Assembly: GCA_036491415.1 (NCBI GenBank)
Contig: DASXCC010000097.1
Location: forward strand, 1 to 59,477
Source of the DNA: JAICKN01 sp036491415
GTDB lineage: Bacteria; Acidobacteriota; Terriglobia; Terriglobales; Acidobacteriaceae
Direction of reading: 5' to 3'
Length of the DNA: 59,477 nucleotides
A program made the translations under genes and the position numbers. The notes under the pieces are model-generated. The model was not told the DNA's origin. It did no database searches and worked only from the letters and a program-made list of their open reading frames with translations. Below, in pieces: positions 50,837 through 59,394 of this stretch. Each line of letters starts with the position of its first letter. The stretch's first letter is position 1.

Positions 50837-53800
50837 TAGAATGTCTGCCCGATACTAAAGAATACATTGAAATGCCTTACTTGCTGAGGCTCGAAAATGG
50901 TTTTGCTATCAGGGTTAAAAGGACAATACGATGAAGGTACTGTCGCGTCTGTCGTGGGTTGGCAGCTGGGAAACTTTGGTGGATTCAAGTTATAAGCAAA
51001 ATCGAAACGCACAGGTCCAATCGGCGTTTTGTAGCGTACACCCAGCCCGATAGCCTGGGACATAAAGTTATAGTTGCAATTTGCGCCATTCACCGGGTCG
51101 GAACAAATTGCCGCATTCGGTTGGTGCCATCGTTTCAGACTATTCAACATATCATCGGCGCTGGCGAACACATTGCCCGCGTCATGAAACAAGGCAAAGC
51201 TCACATTGTCCTGTAAGTACGGTAACGAAATTGGCGGCAAACGAAGCTCCAGGCTGTTAAGCACTAAGGCACTCCCTCCCAACGGGAATCCGGTTTGCGG
51301 ATCGCGCGGCCCTGCCTGATTTAACCCGAAACCGCGATGAGAGTTGCCACCGCCCATGAGCAATCGCTCCGGCAAGGGGATAAGTTGCAGTGGGCTGTCC
51401 GCGGGCAACGTCTGCCCAGGTTGCAGGTTGATGGTGTTGCCAAAGGGATTCTCCAAACCAATCGTCGTGGTTCTGGCAAAAACAAACTTGCGGTCCCGTG
51501 TACGGTTCTTGCCCCACGCGTAGTAATTCGAATTCTGGACTTCTACTTGGCCGAAGTCTGTATCCGACCCGAAATAACTGGCCGCAACGCCTCCAAGAAA
51601 GCTTGTGTATGTGCCGCGGGTGGCTCCCAATTTATCGTCGCGCGTGTCGCGGACGTAGCTGATCTGCGGCATTCCAATCAGCACAGGAAAGGAAAGCAGC
51701 GGGACTTCCGCAGGATCCAATTCGATATTGCTGGAATGCACGCGGCGGAAGGTAAAGCTATAAACCAGCGTACTCGCAGGGTTCAGCGTTTCCACCGATT
51801 GCAATGATCCTTCCAGCCGTTGCGACTTAAACGTGCTGACTTCGATGGTGTTGTCGTAGAGTCCAGTGAGCGTGAATTTCCAGTTGGGGTTATCAAACCA
51901 TCGCGGCAGGTCAGCGCTGGCCAGCGCCAATTGCTCCAGGCTGCCGATGGCTGTTTTGAAAGTGAGCGTCTGATCGCGGCCGCGGAAGTTTAACCGCGAC
52001 ACTTCAAATGACACGCGCGGGCTGACTCCCGTACCGCCTTGTGCACCGCCTTGTGGTTGTCCAGTTTGGAATTCAAATCCGAAGCCGTAATAAAACGTAT
52101 AGCGTTGCGCCTCTTGCATTTGCACCAGTACATTTTTCTGGCTCTCTGTACCAGTTGGATTTTGCACCGCGGTATCCACCTGGCTGAAGAGCCCCAGATT
52201 GTAGAGACTCTGTTGCGTTTGTAGCATGGCAATTGGGCTCAGTGGATCGCCATGATCAATCTGCAGTTGGCGCTGCACGACGAAGGGCTTGGTGTAGTTC
52301 AATCCATTCACCAGCACATGGTCCACCGACTGCTGTTCTCCTTCGTGAATCGTAAACAGTACATTCATGCGGTTCGCTTCATTGGCCACAGGCTGCGCTG
52401 AAGCTTCAAAGCGAGCATCCGGAAATCCTCGATTGAAATAAAAGTTCAGCAGAATCTGGCGATCGGCGGCGATGTTGGCTTCCGAATAAGGCTGGCCGGG
52501 TAATGTATTCAGTGCAGGAAATTTATCTTCCCCAATAGCGGCGTTTCCCACAAATTTTCTTTCATTCACCAATGTTTGCGGACCTTCTTCGACCTGAAAG
52601 CTCACCTGCAAAAGGTTTTCGATGCCACGGAAGTTGTCGTTTACCTGGCTGCTTACCTTTACACTTTCGAATCCGTTGTTCTTGTAAAGCGCTTCGATAG
52701 AGGAAACATCCGCGGCAAGTAAAGTTTCACTAAACTTTCCATTGGAAAGAACTCGGCCTGCGGTTTGAATCTGCAAAATGGTACGGATCGTGTCGTAGGT
52801 GAAGTAGTGATTGCCGGCTACTTCAATGCTGGCCAATTTGTGCCGCGATTTTGGATCGATCTCGTAGGTAATGTTCAATACCTCAGCGCGTCGTCCTGAC
52901 CGTTGCAGGTTCACGGTAGCATCGAAGTAGCCGCGTGTTTGCAGATAGTTCAGTAAATTGCGGCGGCCCTCGTTCAGTAGGTCATCGTCGAGCGCGTTCT
53001 CTTCGTACACCGGAATGATCCTTTTCAACACGCTGCGCCGAATCCTGTAGCCTTCCACTGCAATCTGTACCAGCGGACCAGCCTGAATATCGAGGGTTAG
53101 ATCCACTCGATTCGCCTTGAGATCATATGTTTTCTGCGTGACGGCGACTTGAATCAGCCAGTGATTTTGTTTCTGGTATTTTTTGCGGATCTTTTCCAGG
53201 GCCGAGGTGATTCGAGACGAAGACAGCGAATCCCTCGGATGCAAACCGGCAATATCTTCAATTTGTCCCTGGCTCCATTTGGAGTCGCCGGTAATCGTCA
53301 AAATTCCGATCTTCGCTTGCGCTCCCGTCTTCACATGAAAAGCTACATCGATCTGTTGTGTGTCGGCATGCTTGGTTTCTTCCGCGTTGACCGAAGACTG
53401 ATAGTAGCCATTGGTTTGCATCAGTTGTTCGATGTTCTGCAAACCACGGTTGAGTTTGTCTGTCGTAAATAACTCACCGAGCTGCAACTTCGCCGCGTTC
53501 GCAATCTGATTCTGCGACGGCTGACCTTGACTCCCCTCGGCCGTAACCTGACCGATAAAAAAATTAGGCGTGGTTACGAACGATAATGAAACCCCGTCGC
53601 CGCTCGCTGCAACCTCAGCACTGATGTCGGCAAAGCGGCCTGTACCGAAAAGTTGATTGATGCTCGCCCGTACTAACTCCCTGTCCAGCCCTTGACCAAT
53701 TTTTTGGGCAATCAGTTTCAGTAGGCGGTCTTTTTCAGCCGCGTCATTGAAATTAGGAAACTGAATGTCCCTTACGGGATGTCCTTGATACGAAGATTCC

Positions 53801-53958
53801 GTATTTTGTTGGAGACCTGGTTGGTCTGCCTGCGAAGAATTCGCCGCGGGGCGAGCGGGAGTGTCTGTTGCTGTATCTGTATCCTTGCCTCTCGCATAGG
53901 CTGCGGCTGCAAGAGCAAATACGACGGTGATCGCGAGAATTTGCTTCCTTACAGACAA
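50836..53958 (-). CDS. BamA/TamA (Omp85)-family outer-membrane assembly protein
   Basis: The 1040-residue protein has a signal peptide (MSVRKQILAITVVFALAAAAYA). A Ser/Gln-rich linker (25-58) and several POTRA domains follow from about residue 60, including YRIRRSVLKRIIPVYEENALDDDLLNEGRRNLLNYLQTRGYFDATV and FVGNAAIGEDKFPALNTLPGQPYSEANIAADRQILLNFYFNRGFPDA. A 16-stranded beta barrel begins near 630 (FYYGFGFEFQTG) and includes the (V/I)RG(F/Y)-like GGGNSHRGFG and GPVRFDFAYNLN motifs. The C-terminus ends in Phe (FNVFFSIGQTF), a beta-signal. It is either BamA or a TamA-like assembly factor; the tamB partner downstream suggests TamA-type function, and BamA-type length is also fitting. Confidence 0.9.
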   Translation of the reverse strand: MSVRKQILAITVVFALAAAAYARGKDTDTATDTPARPAANSSQADQPGLQQNTESSYQGHPVRDIQFPNFNDAAEKDRLLKLIAQKIGQGLDRELVRASINQLFGTGRFADISAEVAASGDGVSLSFVTTPNFFIGQVTAEGSQGQPSQNQIANAAKLQLGELFTTDKLNRGLQNIEQLMQTNGYYQSSVNAEETKHADTQQIDVAFHVKTGAQAKIGILTITGDSKWSQGQIEDIAGLHPRDSLSSSRITSALEKIRKKYQKQNHWLIQVAVTQKTYDLKANRVDLTLDIQAGPLVQIAVEGYRIRRSVLKRIIPVYEENALDDDLLNEGRRNLLNYLQTRGYFDATVNLQRSGRRAEVLNITYEIDPKSRHKLASIEVAGNHYFTYDTIRTILQIQTAGRVLSNGKFSETLLAADVSSIEALYKNNGFESVKVSSQVNDNFRGIENLLQVSFQVEEGPQTLVNERKFVGNAAIGEDKFPALNTLPGQPYSEANIAADRQILLNFYFNRGFPDARFEASAQPVANEANRMNVLFTIHEGEQQSVDHVLVNGLNYTKPFVVQRQLQIDHGDPLSPIAMLQTQQSLYNLGLFSQVDTAVQNPTGTESQKNVLVQMQEAQRYTFYYGFGFEFQTGQPQGGAQGGTGVSPRVSFEVSRLNFRGRDQTLTFKTAIGSLEQLALASADLPRWFDNPNWKFTLTGLYDNTIEVSTFKSQRLEGSLQSVETLNPASTLVYSFTFRRVHSSNIELDPAEVPLLSFPVLIGMPQISYVRDTRDDKLGATRGTYTSFLGGVAASYFGSDTDFGQVEVQNSNYYAWGKNRTRDRKFVFARTTTIGLENPFGNTINLQPGQTLPADSPLQLIPLPERLLMGGGNSHRGFGLNQAGPRDPQTGFPLGGSALVLNSLELRLPPISLPYLQDNVSFALFHDAGNVFASADDMLNSLKRWHQPNAAICSDPVNGANCNYNFMSQAIGLGVRYKTPIGPVRFDFAYNLNPPKFPSCQPTTDATVPSSYCPFNPDSKTIFEPQQVRHFNVFFSIGQTF

Positions 53959-54088
53959 AAATGCTCCTCAACTTGGAGGAACGCGAGCTTCCGGATTCCA
54001 GGTTCGTCCCAGTTCAAAAGTTCCCTATCCTAAATAGGATGCGTTGTACATATGGCCAACCGCTGTGTTTCCAAAGAAATCTTGCTTC

Positions 54089-54094
54089 TATAAT
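54089..54094 (+). promoter_or_regulatory. Perfect TATAAT -10 box of the ThiF-type gene
   Basis: TATAAT lies 24 bases before the ATG at 54118 in the 159-bp divergent region between bamA-type and thiF-type genes. The -35 region (TTTCCA-like) is weak. Confidence 0.5.
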
Positions 54095-54117
54095 AAGGGT
54101 TTCAGGAACAATGGCTA

Positions 54118-55143
54118 ATGACCTCTAGGGAACGCGACGAACGTTATTCGCGGCAGGTGCTTTTCGCGGGAATCGGCGAAGCTGGGCAGCAGAAGTTGAC
54201 CGCTTCGCACGTGACCATCGTGGGATGCGGCGCAACCGGATCTGCTTTGGTCTCATTGCTTGCCCGCGCCGGAGTGGGGACGATTCGGATTATTGATCGT
54301 GACTACGTTGAACCCAGCAATCTGCAACGCCAGATTTTGTTTGACGAGGCTGATGCGGCAGAGTCATTGCCGAAAGCAATTGCCGCCGCTCGTAAAATTG
54401 CCAGCTTTAACTCTGGAATTGTTGTTGAGCCCCAGGTCGCCGACCTGACTCCCGCAAATGTTGAAGCTTTACTTCAAGGAACGCAGCTAATCCTTGATGG
54501 CACGGATAATTTTGAAACTCGTTACCTGATAAATGATTTCGCCATTACGAAGTCGCTGCCGTGGATTTACACTGCCGCAGTCGGTAGCTACTGCGTGACA
54601 TTAAATATTCTGCCGGGAAAGACTTCCTGCCTCGCGTGCATCTTCCCTGATTCTCCACAAGGAGCCGTAGAAACCTGCGACACCGCTGGCATTTTGAATT
54701 CTGCGGTGAATCTGGCCGCGTCGCTTTCTGCCACGGAAGCCATCAAATTTCTGGTCGGCGCCGAGGATCAGCTGCGCCGAACGCTCTTATCATTTGATCT
54801 CTGGAAAAATGACCGTGCGGAATTAAATGCATCTTCGCCGCGCAAAGGATGCCGCGCTTGCGGCGAACACAACTTCATCCATCTCTCTGGAGAAAATCGT
54901 CCACACATTACTCTGTGCGGACGCAATTCCGTACAGATTCACGAACGACATCGTCCCGTTGATCTTTCAGAAATGAGCGCGCGTTTGCAGCCCCACGGCG
55001 ACGTCCGCCACAATGATTTCGTCCTGAAATTCTGGCGTGAGCCGTATGAAATGACGCTCTTCCCCGACGGCCGAGCCATTATCAAAGGCACCACCGACGC
55101 TGGCGTGGCGCGCAGTTTATACGCGCGTTTTGTCGGAAACTGA
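54118..55143 (+). CDS. ThiF/MoeB/HesA-family E1-like adenylyltransferase
   Basis: The 341-residue enzyme adenylates the C-terminus of a ThiS/MoaD-like sulfur carrier. It starts RDERYSRQVLFAGIGEAGQQKL, then the ATP loop VGCGATGSA (35-43), NLQRQILF, DGTDNFETRYLIND, and the zinc cysteines at 171/174 and 245/248. The last 85 residues resemble the extra C-terminal domain of Bacillus ThiF (LCGRNSVQI and LFPDGRAIIKGTTDAGVARSLYARFVG), so it is closer to Bacillus ThiF than to E. coli MoeB. A conserved Cys at 187 is the candidate catalytic residue. Its carrier and partners are not nearby, so thiamine and Moco roles remain open. Confidence 0.9.
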   Translation: MTSRERDERYSRQVLFAGIGEAGQQKLTASHVTIVGCGATGSALVSLLARAGVGTIRIIDRDYVEPSNLQRQILFDEADAAESLPKAIAAARKIASFNSGIVVEPQVADLTPANVEALLQGTQLILDGTDNFETRYLINDFAITKSLPWIYTAAVGSYCVTLNILPGKTSCLACIFPDSPQGAVETCDTAGILNSAVNLAASLSATEAIKFLVGAEDQLRRTLLSFDLWKNDRAELNASSPRKGCRACGEHNFIHLSGENRPHITLCGRNSVQIHERHRPVDLSEMSARLQPHGDVRHNDFVLKFWREPYEMTLFPDGRAIIKGTTDAGVARSLYARFVGN

Positions 55144-55290
55144 GGCAAAGCTGAAAGAAAGTTTTCTGAAACTGAAACACTTTGCACACCCTCTATATAT
55201 CTTTAAACTTCTACTTTAATTTTTACTTTCATTCTTCTGGAATTGCGCTAGATTGATTATTAGTTTGGTGTGTTTCCCAGGAGGCGCATA

Positions 55291-55806
55291 ATGCGCAATA
55301 TTTTCTTAGCTTCAGTTGCTGTTCTGCTCTTTGCCGGTTTGAGTTTTGCCCAGGCCCCCGGACGCGTGATCGGTGGTTCTTACTACCCGAATGCTTTGGT
55401 TGGCCCGTTCATTCCTTTAGTCAATACTCCCTCTGTTGCGTGGGACAATCACCTTCCTCCATCCGGCGCGACCAACGCGACTTGGGGAAACGTTGCGGGC
55501 GCTTCGAGTGATGCATTCTCCGGCCATGCGCATCATGATTTCGCTTATGGCATGCATGAAATGCGCGGTGAGGAAATGCGTGGTCAGGAAAGTCGCGGCC
55601 GTGAACATGAAGCGCGCGGCGGTGCAGGTTTTGACTCCGGCATGGCAACTTCAGACTTTCAGGAGAGCGTGATTGTAGCGATGGGACAATCGCATGCGAC
55701 CGCGCCGAGCGGAACTCCTCGCCAGATCACCAATCAGGATGTGGAGCAGGTCAACCAGAAGAACGGATACGTGAAGTACGGCGACCACGTAGAACACATT
55801 AACTAA
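55291..55806 (+). CDS. Secreted His/Arg/Glu-rich low-complexity protein
   Basis: The 171-residue protein starts behind AGGAGG with a signal peptide (MRNIFLASVAVLLFAGLSFAQ). The first mature part (residues 22-70) has Pro/Gly/Asn-rich sequence including VIGGSYYPNALVGPF. Residues 78-111 are HAHHDFAYGMHEMRGEEMRG... with repeated (M/S)RG-(E/Q/R) motifs. The C-terminus includes PSGTPRQITNQDVEQVNQKNGYVKYGDHVEHI. No known domain is recognised. It is probably periplasmic. AT-rich sequence precedes it (55144-55290) without a terminator recognised by eye. Confidence 0.75.
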   Translation: MRNIFLASVAVLLFAGLSFAQAPGRVIGGSYYPNALVGPFIPLVNTPSVAWDNHLPPSGATNATWGNVAGASSDAFSGHAHHDFAYGMHEMRGEEMRGQESRGREHEARGGAGFDSGMATSDFQESVIVAMGQSHATAPSGTPRQITNQDVEQVNQKNGYVKYGDHVEHIN

Positions 55807-55836
55807 CCATCAGCAATGGAATGTCATTCGAGCCGG

Positions 55837-57129
55837 CTAGCTTTGGGTTAGCTGGCCCAATGTGTTGTAGAACTCCGGAAAAGAAATTACCGCTGCATCC
55901 GATCCGATAATTGTGGTTTCCCCTTGCGCCCGCAAGGCCGCCACGGCAAAAGCCATGGCAATACGATGATCGCCGAGCGAATCAATTTTGGCTCCGCGCA
56001 ATTTCTGGCCGCCGGGAATTTTTAATCCGTCTTCCAGTTCTTCGACTTCTGCCCCCATCGCGCGCAGGTTCATGGCGACGGCGGCAATGCGGTCAGACTC
56101 TTTCACTCGCAATTCTTTTGCATCACGAATCTCGATGCCATTTTCCGTGTACGGGGCAATGGCCGCGAAGACAGGGATCTCATCGATGAGCGCCGCGCTG
56201 TCCGCGCCGCTTAAAATGGCGCCTTTCAACTTGCCGCCTTCCACCTGTACAGTTCCGACGAGCTCGCCATGATGATCTTCAAGCTGCTTCACGGAAATTC
56301 CCACACCCATACCGATCAAGACATCCAGCAAGCGCGCGCGTGTGGGATTCATAAGCAGATCCTGCACAATAAGCTGCGAATCCGGAAATAAAGCCGCCGC
56401 ACACAGAAAGAATGCGGAACTGGAAATGTCTCCGGGAACCCGCGCTTCAATGGCTTTCAGGTTCTGCCCACCTTGAATGCGAACAGTATTTTTGTCCGTA
56501 TTGACCTCAACTCCAAAAGCTCGCAGCGCAATTTCGCTGTGGTTGCGCGTCCGGATGGGCTCTTCGATTCGTGTTTCGCCGTCGGCAAATAATCCCGCAA
56601 ACATTACGCAGGATTTCACCTGCGCGCTGGCGACCGGCATTTTGTAATCAATCGCTTTCAAATTGCCGCCGGTCACTTTCAAAGGTGGGCGCCCGCCATC
56701 GTTCGAGGAAATCTTCGCGCCCATCTGCTCCAAAGGTTTGATCACTCTCGCCATCGGCCGACGCGAAAGCGATTCGTCTCCAAACATCTCGGTTGTGAAG
56801 TTTTGTCCGGCAAGAATGCCGCTCAACATGCGAATGGTTGATCCGGAATTTCCGCAATCCAGCGCAGAGTTGGATGGCAGCAAATCGCGGCCCCGGCCTT
56901 GAATTAAAATCTGGTCGCCGTCCCGCTTCCAATCCGCTCCCAGCGCTTTCACGCAACCGAGCGTGCTGGCGCAATCCGCGCCCGTCGAATAGTTCTCGAG
57001 TTTGGTAGTGCCCTCCGCGATGGCGGCCAACATCGCATAACGATGTGAAATGGATTTGTCTCCGGGCAGGCGCACGGATCCCTGGATGGTTTTTGCCGGA
57101 CGCACGACCGCCGTTGAGCCGCTATTCAT
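55837..57129 (-). CDS. aroA: 3-phosphoshikimate 1-carboxyvinyltransferase (EPSP synthase)
   Basis: The 430-residue enzyme makes EPSP from shikimate-3-phosphate and PEP in aromatic amino acid synthesis. Signature blocks are GSVRLPGDKSISHRYAMLAAIAEGTTKL, LDCGNSGSTIRMLSGILAGQNF, and RVKESDRIAAVAMNLRAMGAEVEELEDGL and SLGDHRIAMAFAVAAL. It is of the class II-like length and lies downstream of nuoB on the same strand (62-bp gap). The last residues overlap a weak convergent hairpin near 55832. Probably cytoplasmic and single-copy. Confidence 0.97.
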   Translation of the reverse strand: MNSGSTAVVRPAKTIQGSVRLPGDKSISHRYAMLAAIAEGTTKLENYSTGADCASTLGCVKALGADWKRDGDQILIQGRGRDLLPSNSALDCGNSGSTIRMLSGILAGQNFTTEMFGDESLSRRPMARVIKPLEQMGAKISSNDGGRPPLKVTGGNLKAIDYKMPVASAQVKSCVMFAGLFADGETRIEEPIRTRNHSEIALRAFGVEVNTDKNTVRIQGGQNLKAIEARVPGDISSSAFFLCAAALFPDSQLIVQDLLMNPTRARLLDVLIGMGVGISVKQLEDHHGELVGTVQVEGGKLKGAILSGADSAALIDEIPVFAAIAPYTENGIEIRDAKELRVKESDRIAAVAMNLRAMGAEVEELEDGLKIPGGQKLRGAKIDSLGDHRIAMAFAVAALRAQGETTIIGSDAAVISFPEFYNTLGQLTQS

Positions 57130-57191
57130 GTCTCATTCCAAATGTATAGGAATTCAAATTCAGAAGATCAGAACAGAAATATGCGATGCGA

Positions 57192-57758
57192 TTAATTATC
57201 CGAAATATTCAGCGCGCGGCGAATCGTGCCGCGTTCCTTCTGGATTTTGTCCTGCAACAGCGTGATCGCATAGATCAACTGTTCCGGACGCGGCGGGCAT
57301 CCCGGCACATAAATATCCACGGGAATGACCTGATTCACGCTCTGCACCAACGCATAGTTATTAAATACGCCGCCGGAGGTCGCGCAAGCGCCCATGGAAA
57401 TCACCCACTTCGGTTCAGGCATCTGCTCCCAGAGCTGGCGAATGACTGGGGCCATTTTGTTGGAGACGCGTCCAGCAATAATCATCAAGTCAGACTGGCG
57501 CGGCGAAGGACGAAACACTTCCGCGCCGAAGCGGGCAATATCGAAGCGGGAGGCGCCCATCGACATCATCTCGATCGCGCAGCAAGCCAACCCAAACGTC
57601 ATGGGCCAAATAGAATTCTTGCGCATCCAATTGACGGCATTGTCGAGAGTGGTAAGAACAACGCCTTCCGGCGTCGGACTGCCATAGGTCAGGTCTTTAA
57701 CAACGCGCTTGCCTTCTTCGATGGTAACGTAGTTTCCGAACTCGATGCCTTTGTTCAT
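57192..57758 (-). CDS. nuoB: NADH-quinone oxidoreductase subunit B
   Basis: The 188-residue subunit holds the N2 4Fe-4S cluster of complex I. Ligands are Cys59 and Cys60 in WPMTFGLACCAIEMMS, Cys125 in VISMGACATSGG and Cys154 in DIYVPGCPPRPEQ. The ATG at 57758 was chosen; a TTG-initiated frame upstream adds 12 unconserved residues. Neither nuoA nor nuoC flanks it: aroA follows and a Nudix gene precedes it. Hence this is a detached nuoB copy, perhaps with the remaining nuo genes elsewhere. Confidence 0.94.
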   Translation of the reverse strand: MNKGIEFGNYVTIEEGKRVVKDLTYGSPTPEGVVLTTLDNAVNWMRKNSIWPMTFGLACCAIEMMSMGASRFDIARFGAEVFRPSPRQSDLMIIAGRVSNKMAPVIRQLWEQMPEPKWVISMGACATSGGVFNNYALVQSVNQVIPVDIYVPGCPPRPEQLIYAITLLQDKIQKERGTIRRALNISDN

Positions 57759-57883
57759 GATTTCTATTCTAAATTGTGGCGGCCAGAATTCCAATAACTC
57801 GAATATTCAGGGATAAACGCCCATTGCAATTGCCCATTTTATCTGTCATTCCGTGCCACTTTGACCGGCAAGGAATCGCTTTG

Positions 57884-58300
57884 TTAGGGATTCGCCTGAA
57901 TCAAATGGCCCAGCAACTTCCCTTCGCTGAGATCTTTCACCAACTTCAGGTCGGCTTCCAGAAAATCAAATGACGATAGTTGGGAACGCACAGCCCATTG
58001 CAGGTCTTTGAAGATTTTATTTTCCAGCTCGCCCTCATAGGATTGCACCACAAAGAACCGCAGTTCCACGGCTGAGCCATTCGGATAGACATGCTGCATG
58101 CGCTCCACTTCCTCGCCGACATCCGCTTGGATGCCGAGTTCTTCCTCCAATTCGCGAAACATGGCGTCGCGAGGCTGCTCGCCTTCTTCGATCTTGCCAC
58201 CCGGAAATTCCCACTTCAGCGGCATGGTCTGATGGCGCGTTCGCTGGCAAACCAAAATCTTTCCGTCCTTCACGATCAATGCAGCCACGACTCTTTTCAT
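57884..58300 (-). CDS. Nudix hydrolase of the MutT type
   Basis: The 138-residue protein hydrolyses nucleoside diphosphate derivatives. Its Nudix box is GGKIEEGEQPRDAMFRELEEELGI from about residue 34, matching G-x5-E-x7-R-E-U-x-E-E-x-G-U. Before it is VCQRTRHQTMPLKWEFPGGK, typical of MutT (8-oxo-dGTPase) and CTP pyrophosphohydrolase. Substrate is therefore probably oxidised dGTP or dCTP. The start overlaps the stop of the upstream thioredoxin-fold gene by four bases (ATGA), so the two are coupled. Confidence 0.94.
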   Translation of the reverse strand: MKRVVAALIVKDGKILVCQRTRHQTMPLKWEFPGGKIEEGEQPRDAMFRELEEELGIQADVGEEVERMQHVYPNGSAVELRFFVVQSYEGELENKIFKDLQWAVRSQLSSFDFLEADLKLVKDLSEGKLLGHLIQANP

Positions 58301-59394
58301 GAGGCGATTGAATCTCCGGAAGGAAGTTGACTGCTGTCTGGGTTAACACAACTGGTAAAGGTAAATGCGAACAGCGCCACGCCCGGTGGGCAGATCAATT
58401 CCAGCGTGTGCTCGCCAAAGTCTCGATTGTCCAAAAGAAAATACATCCGGGACTGTTGGACCGTCACATAACTCTGAAGTTCATTTGCAGCCGGACGAAA
58501 GCGAGTATCAGACGTTGCCTGGCGCGGCGATAGCGGCTTGCCATCCTGCCGGACTTCCACATCCACGGAAACCCCGCGCGGTGCAGCCATTACCAGATTC
58601 ACCGCCGCAGCGGAATATTTTAAGGTGATCTTGTGCTCGCCAGCCTCTGCCGACTCTAGATATTCAACTGTCGAAGCCCAACGGCCACTGGCGTAAAAAC
58701 AATTCTCCTCTAAATTATTTTCTTGCAGCTTATTTTCCTGTAGCTTGTTTTCCTGTAACTTGTTTTCTTGCAGCTTGCCGGAAAAAGCGTAATCCGCAAT
58801 TTGGTCTTCTTTAAAACCGCCGGCGTTCCCGATCCGCCCACGCTTGTGCCCTAAATACAATTCAGGCGTCGCCGCATAACAAGCCGCTCCCGGCTTATCT
58901 TCCGCACGCATAGGAGGCAACACTTCCGGCAATTCCATTGCTGGATCAATCTCCCGCAGCAATTCCTGAATCACCTCTTCGCACTCCTGGTACGCGCCCT
59001 CACCCCAATGACCGAAGCGCAGATAACCTTCTTTATCCAGAAGATATTTTGACGGCCAGCAGCGGTTGGCAAATGCTTTCCAGATTTCGCGATTGCTGTC
59101 CACCACAATGGGATAAGTCAGCCCGAAGTCGCGCACGCCGCGCTCTACATTGGACTCATATTGCGCGAAGGTGAATTCCGGCGTGTGGACGCCGATCACG
59201 GTCAGGCCTTTATCTTTGTATCGCTCATGCCAGGCCTGCACATAGGGAAGCGCGCGGATACAGTTGACGCAGGTGTAATCCCAAAAATCCACCAGCACGA
59301 CGCGTCCGCGCAATTGATGGAAACTCAGCGATGGAGAGTTCAGCCACACGTGCCCAATTTCCGGAGCACGCACCGTACCTTTTTCGACTCTCAT
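58297..59394 (-). CDS. Thioredoxin-fold protein with DipZ-type C-terminal domain and KLQEN repeats
   Basis: The 365-residue protein has an N-terminal redoxin domain with the CVNC motif (residues 42-45) in DFWDYTCVNCIRALPYVQAWHERYKDKGLTVIGVHTPEF and the cis-Pro region RCWPSKYLLD. A C-terminal domain after residue 235 (GRWASTVEYLESAEAGEHKITLKYSAAAVNLVMAAP) resembles the carbohydrate-binding-like C-domain of mycobacterial DipZ. Between them lies the five-copy repeat KLQEN (207-231). No signal peptide or membrane segment is present, unlike full DipZ. A repeat (ATGAGAGT) upstream yields two ATGs; 59394 starts the conserved protein. It is coupled to the Nudix gene downstream. Confidence 0.88.
   Translation of the reverse strand: MRVEKGTVRAPEIGHVWLNSPSLSFHQLRGRVVLVDFWDYTCVNCIRALPYVQAWHERYKDKGLTVIGVHTPEFTFAQYESNVERGVRDFGLTYPIVVDSNREIWKAFANRCWPSKYLLDKEGYLRFGHWGEGAYQECEEVIQELLREIDPAMELPEVLPPMRAEDKPGAACYAATPELYLGHKRGRIGNAGGFKEDQIADYAFSGKLQENKLQENKLQENKLQENNLEENCFYASGRWASTVEYLESAEAGEHKITLKYSAAAVNLVMAAPRGVSVDVEVRQDGKPLSPRQATSDTRFRPAANELQSYVTVQQSRMYFLLDNRDFGEHTLELICPPGVALFAFTFTSCVNPDSSQLPSGDSIAS
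58702..58776 (-). repeat. Five tandem 15-bp units encoding KLQEN
   Basis: In frame within the thioredoxin-fold gene, four exact KLQEN pentapeptides are followed by a degenerate NLEEN. The codon-level copies differ by only a few synonymous bases, indicating recent slippage or duplication. The repeat forms a hydrophilic linker between the redoxin and C-terminal domains. Confidence 0.9.

Noticed and set aside
55832..55855. Terminator hairpin between the secreted protein gene and aroA
   Set aside because: CCGGCTA/TAGCTGG pairs only with a G-U, lacks a U-tract and lies partly inside the aroA coding end.
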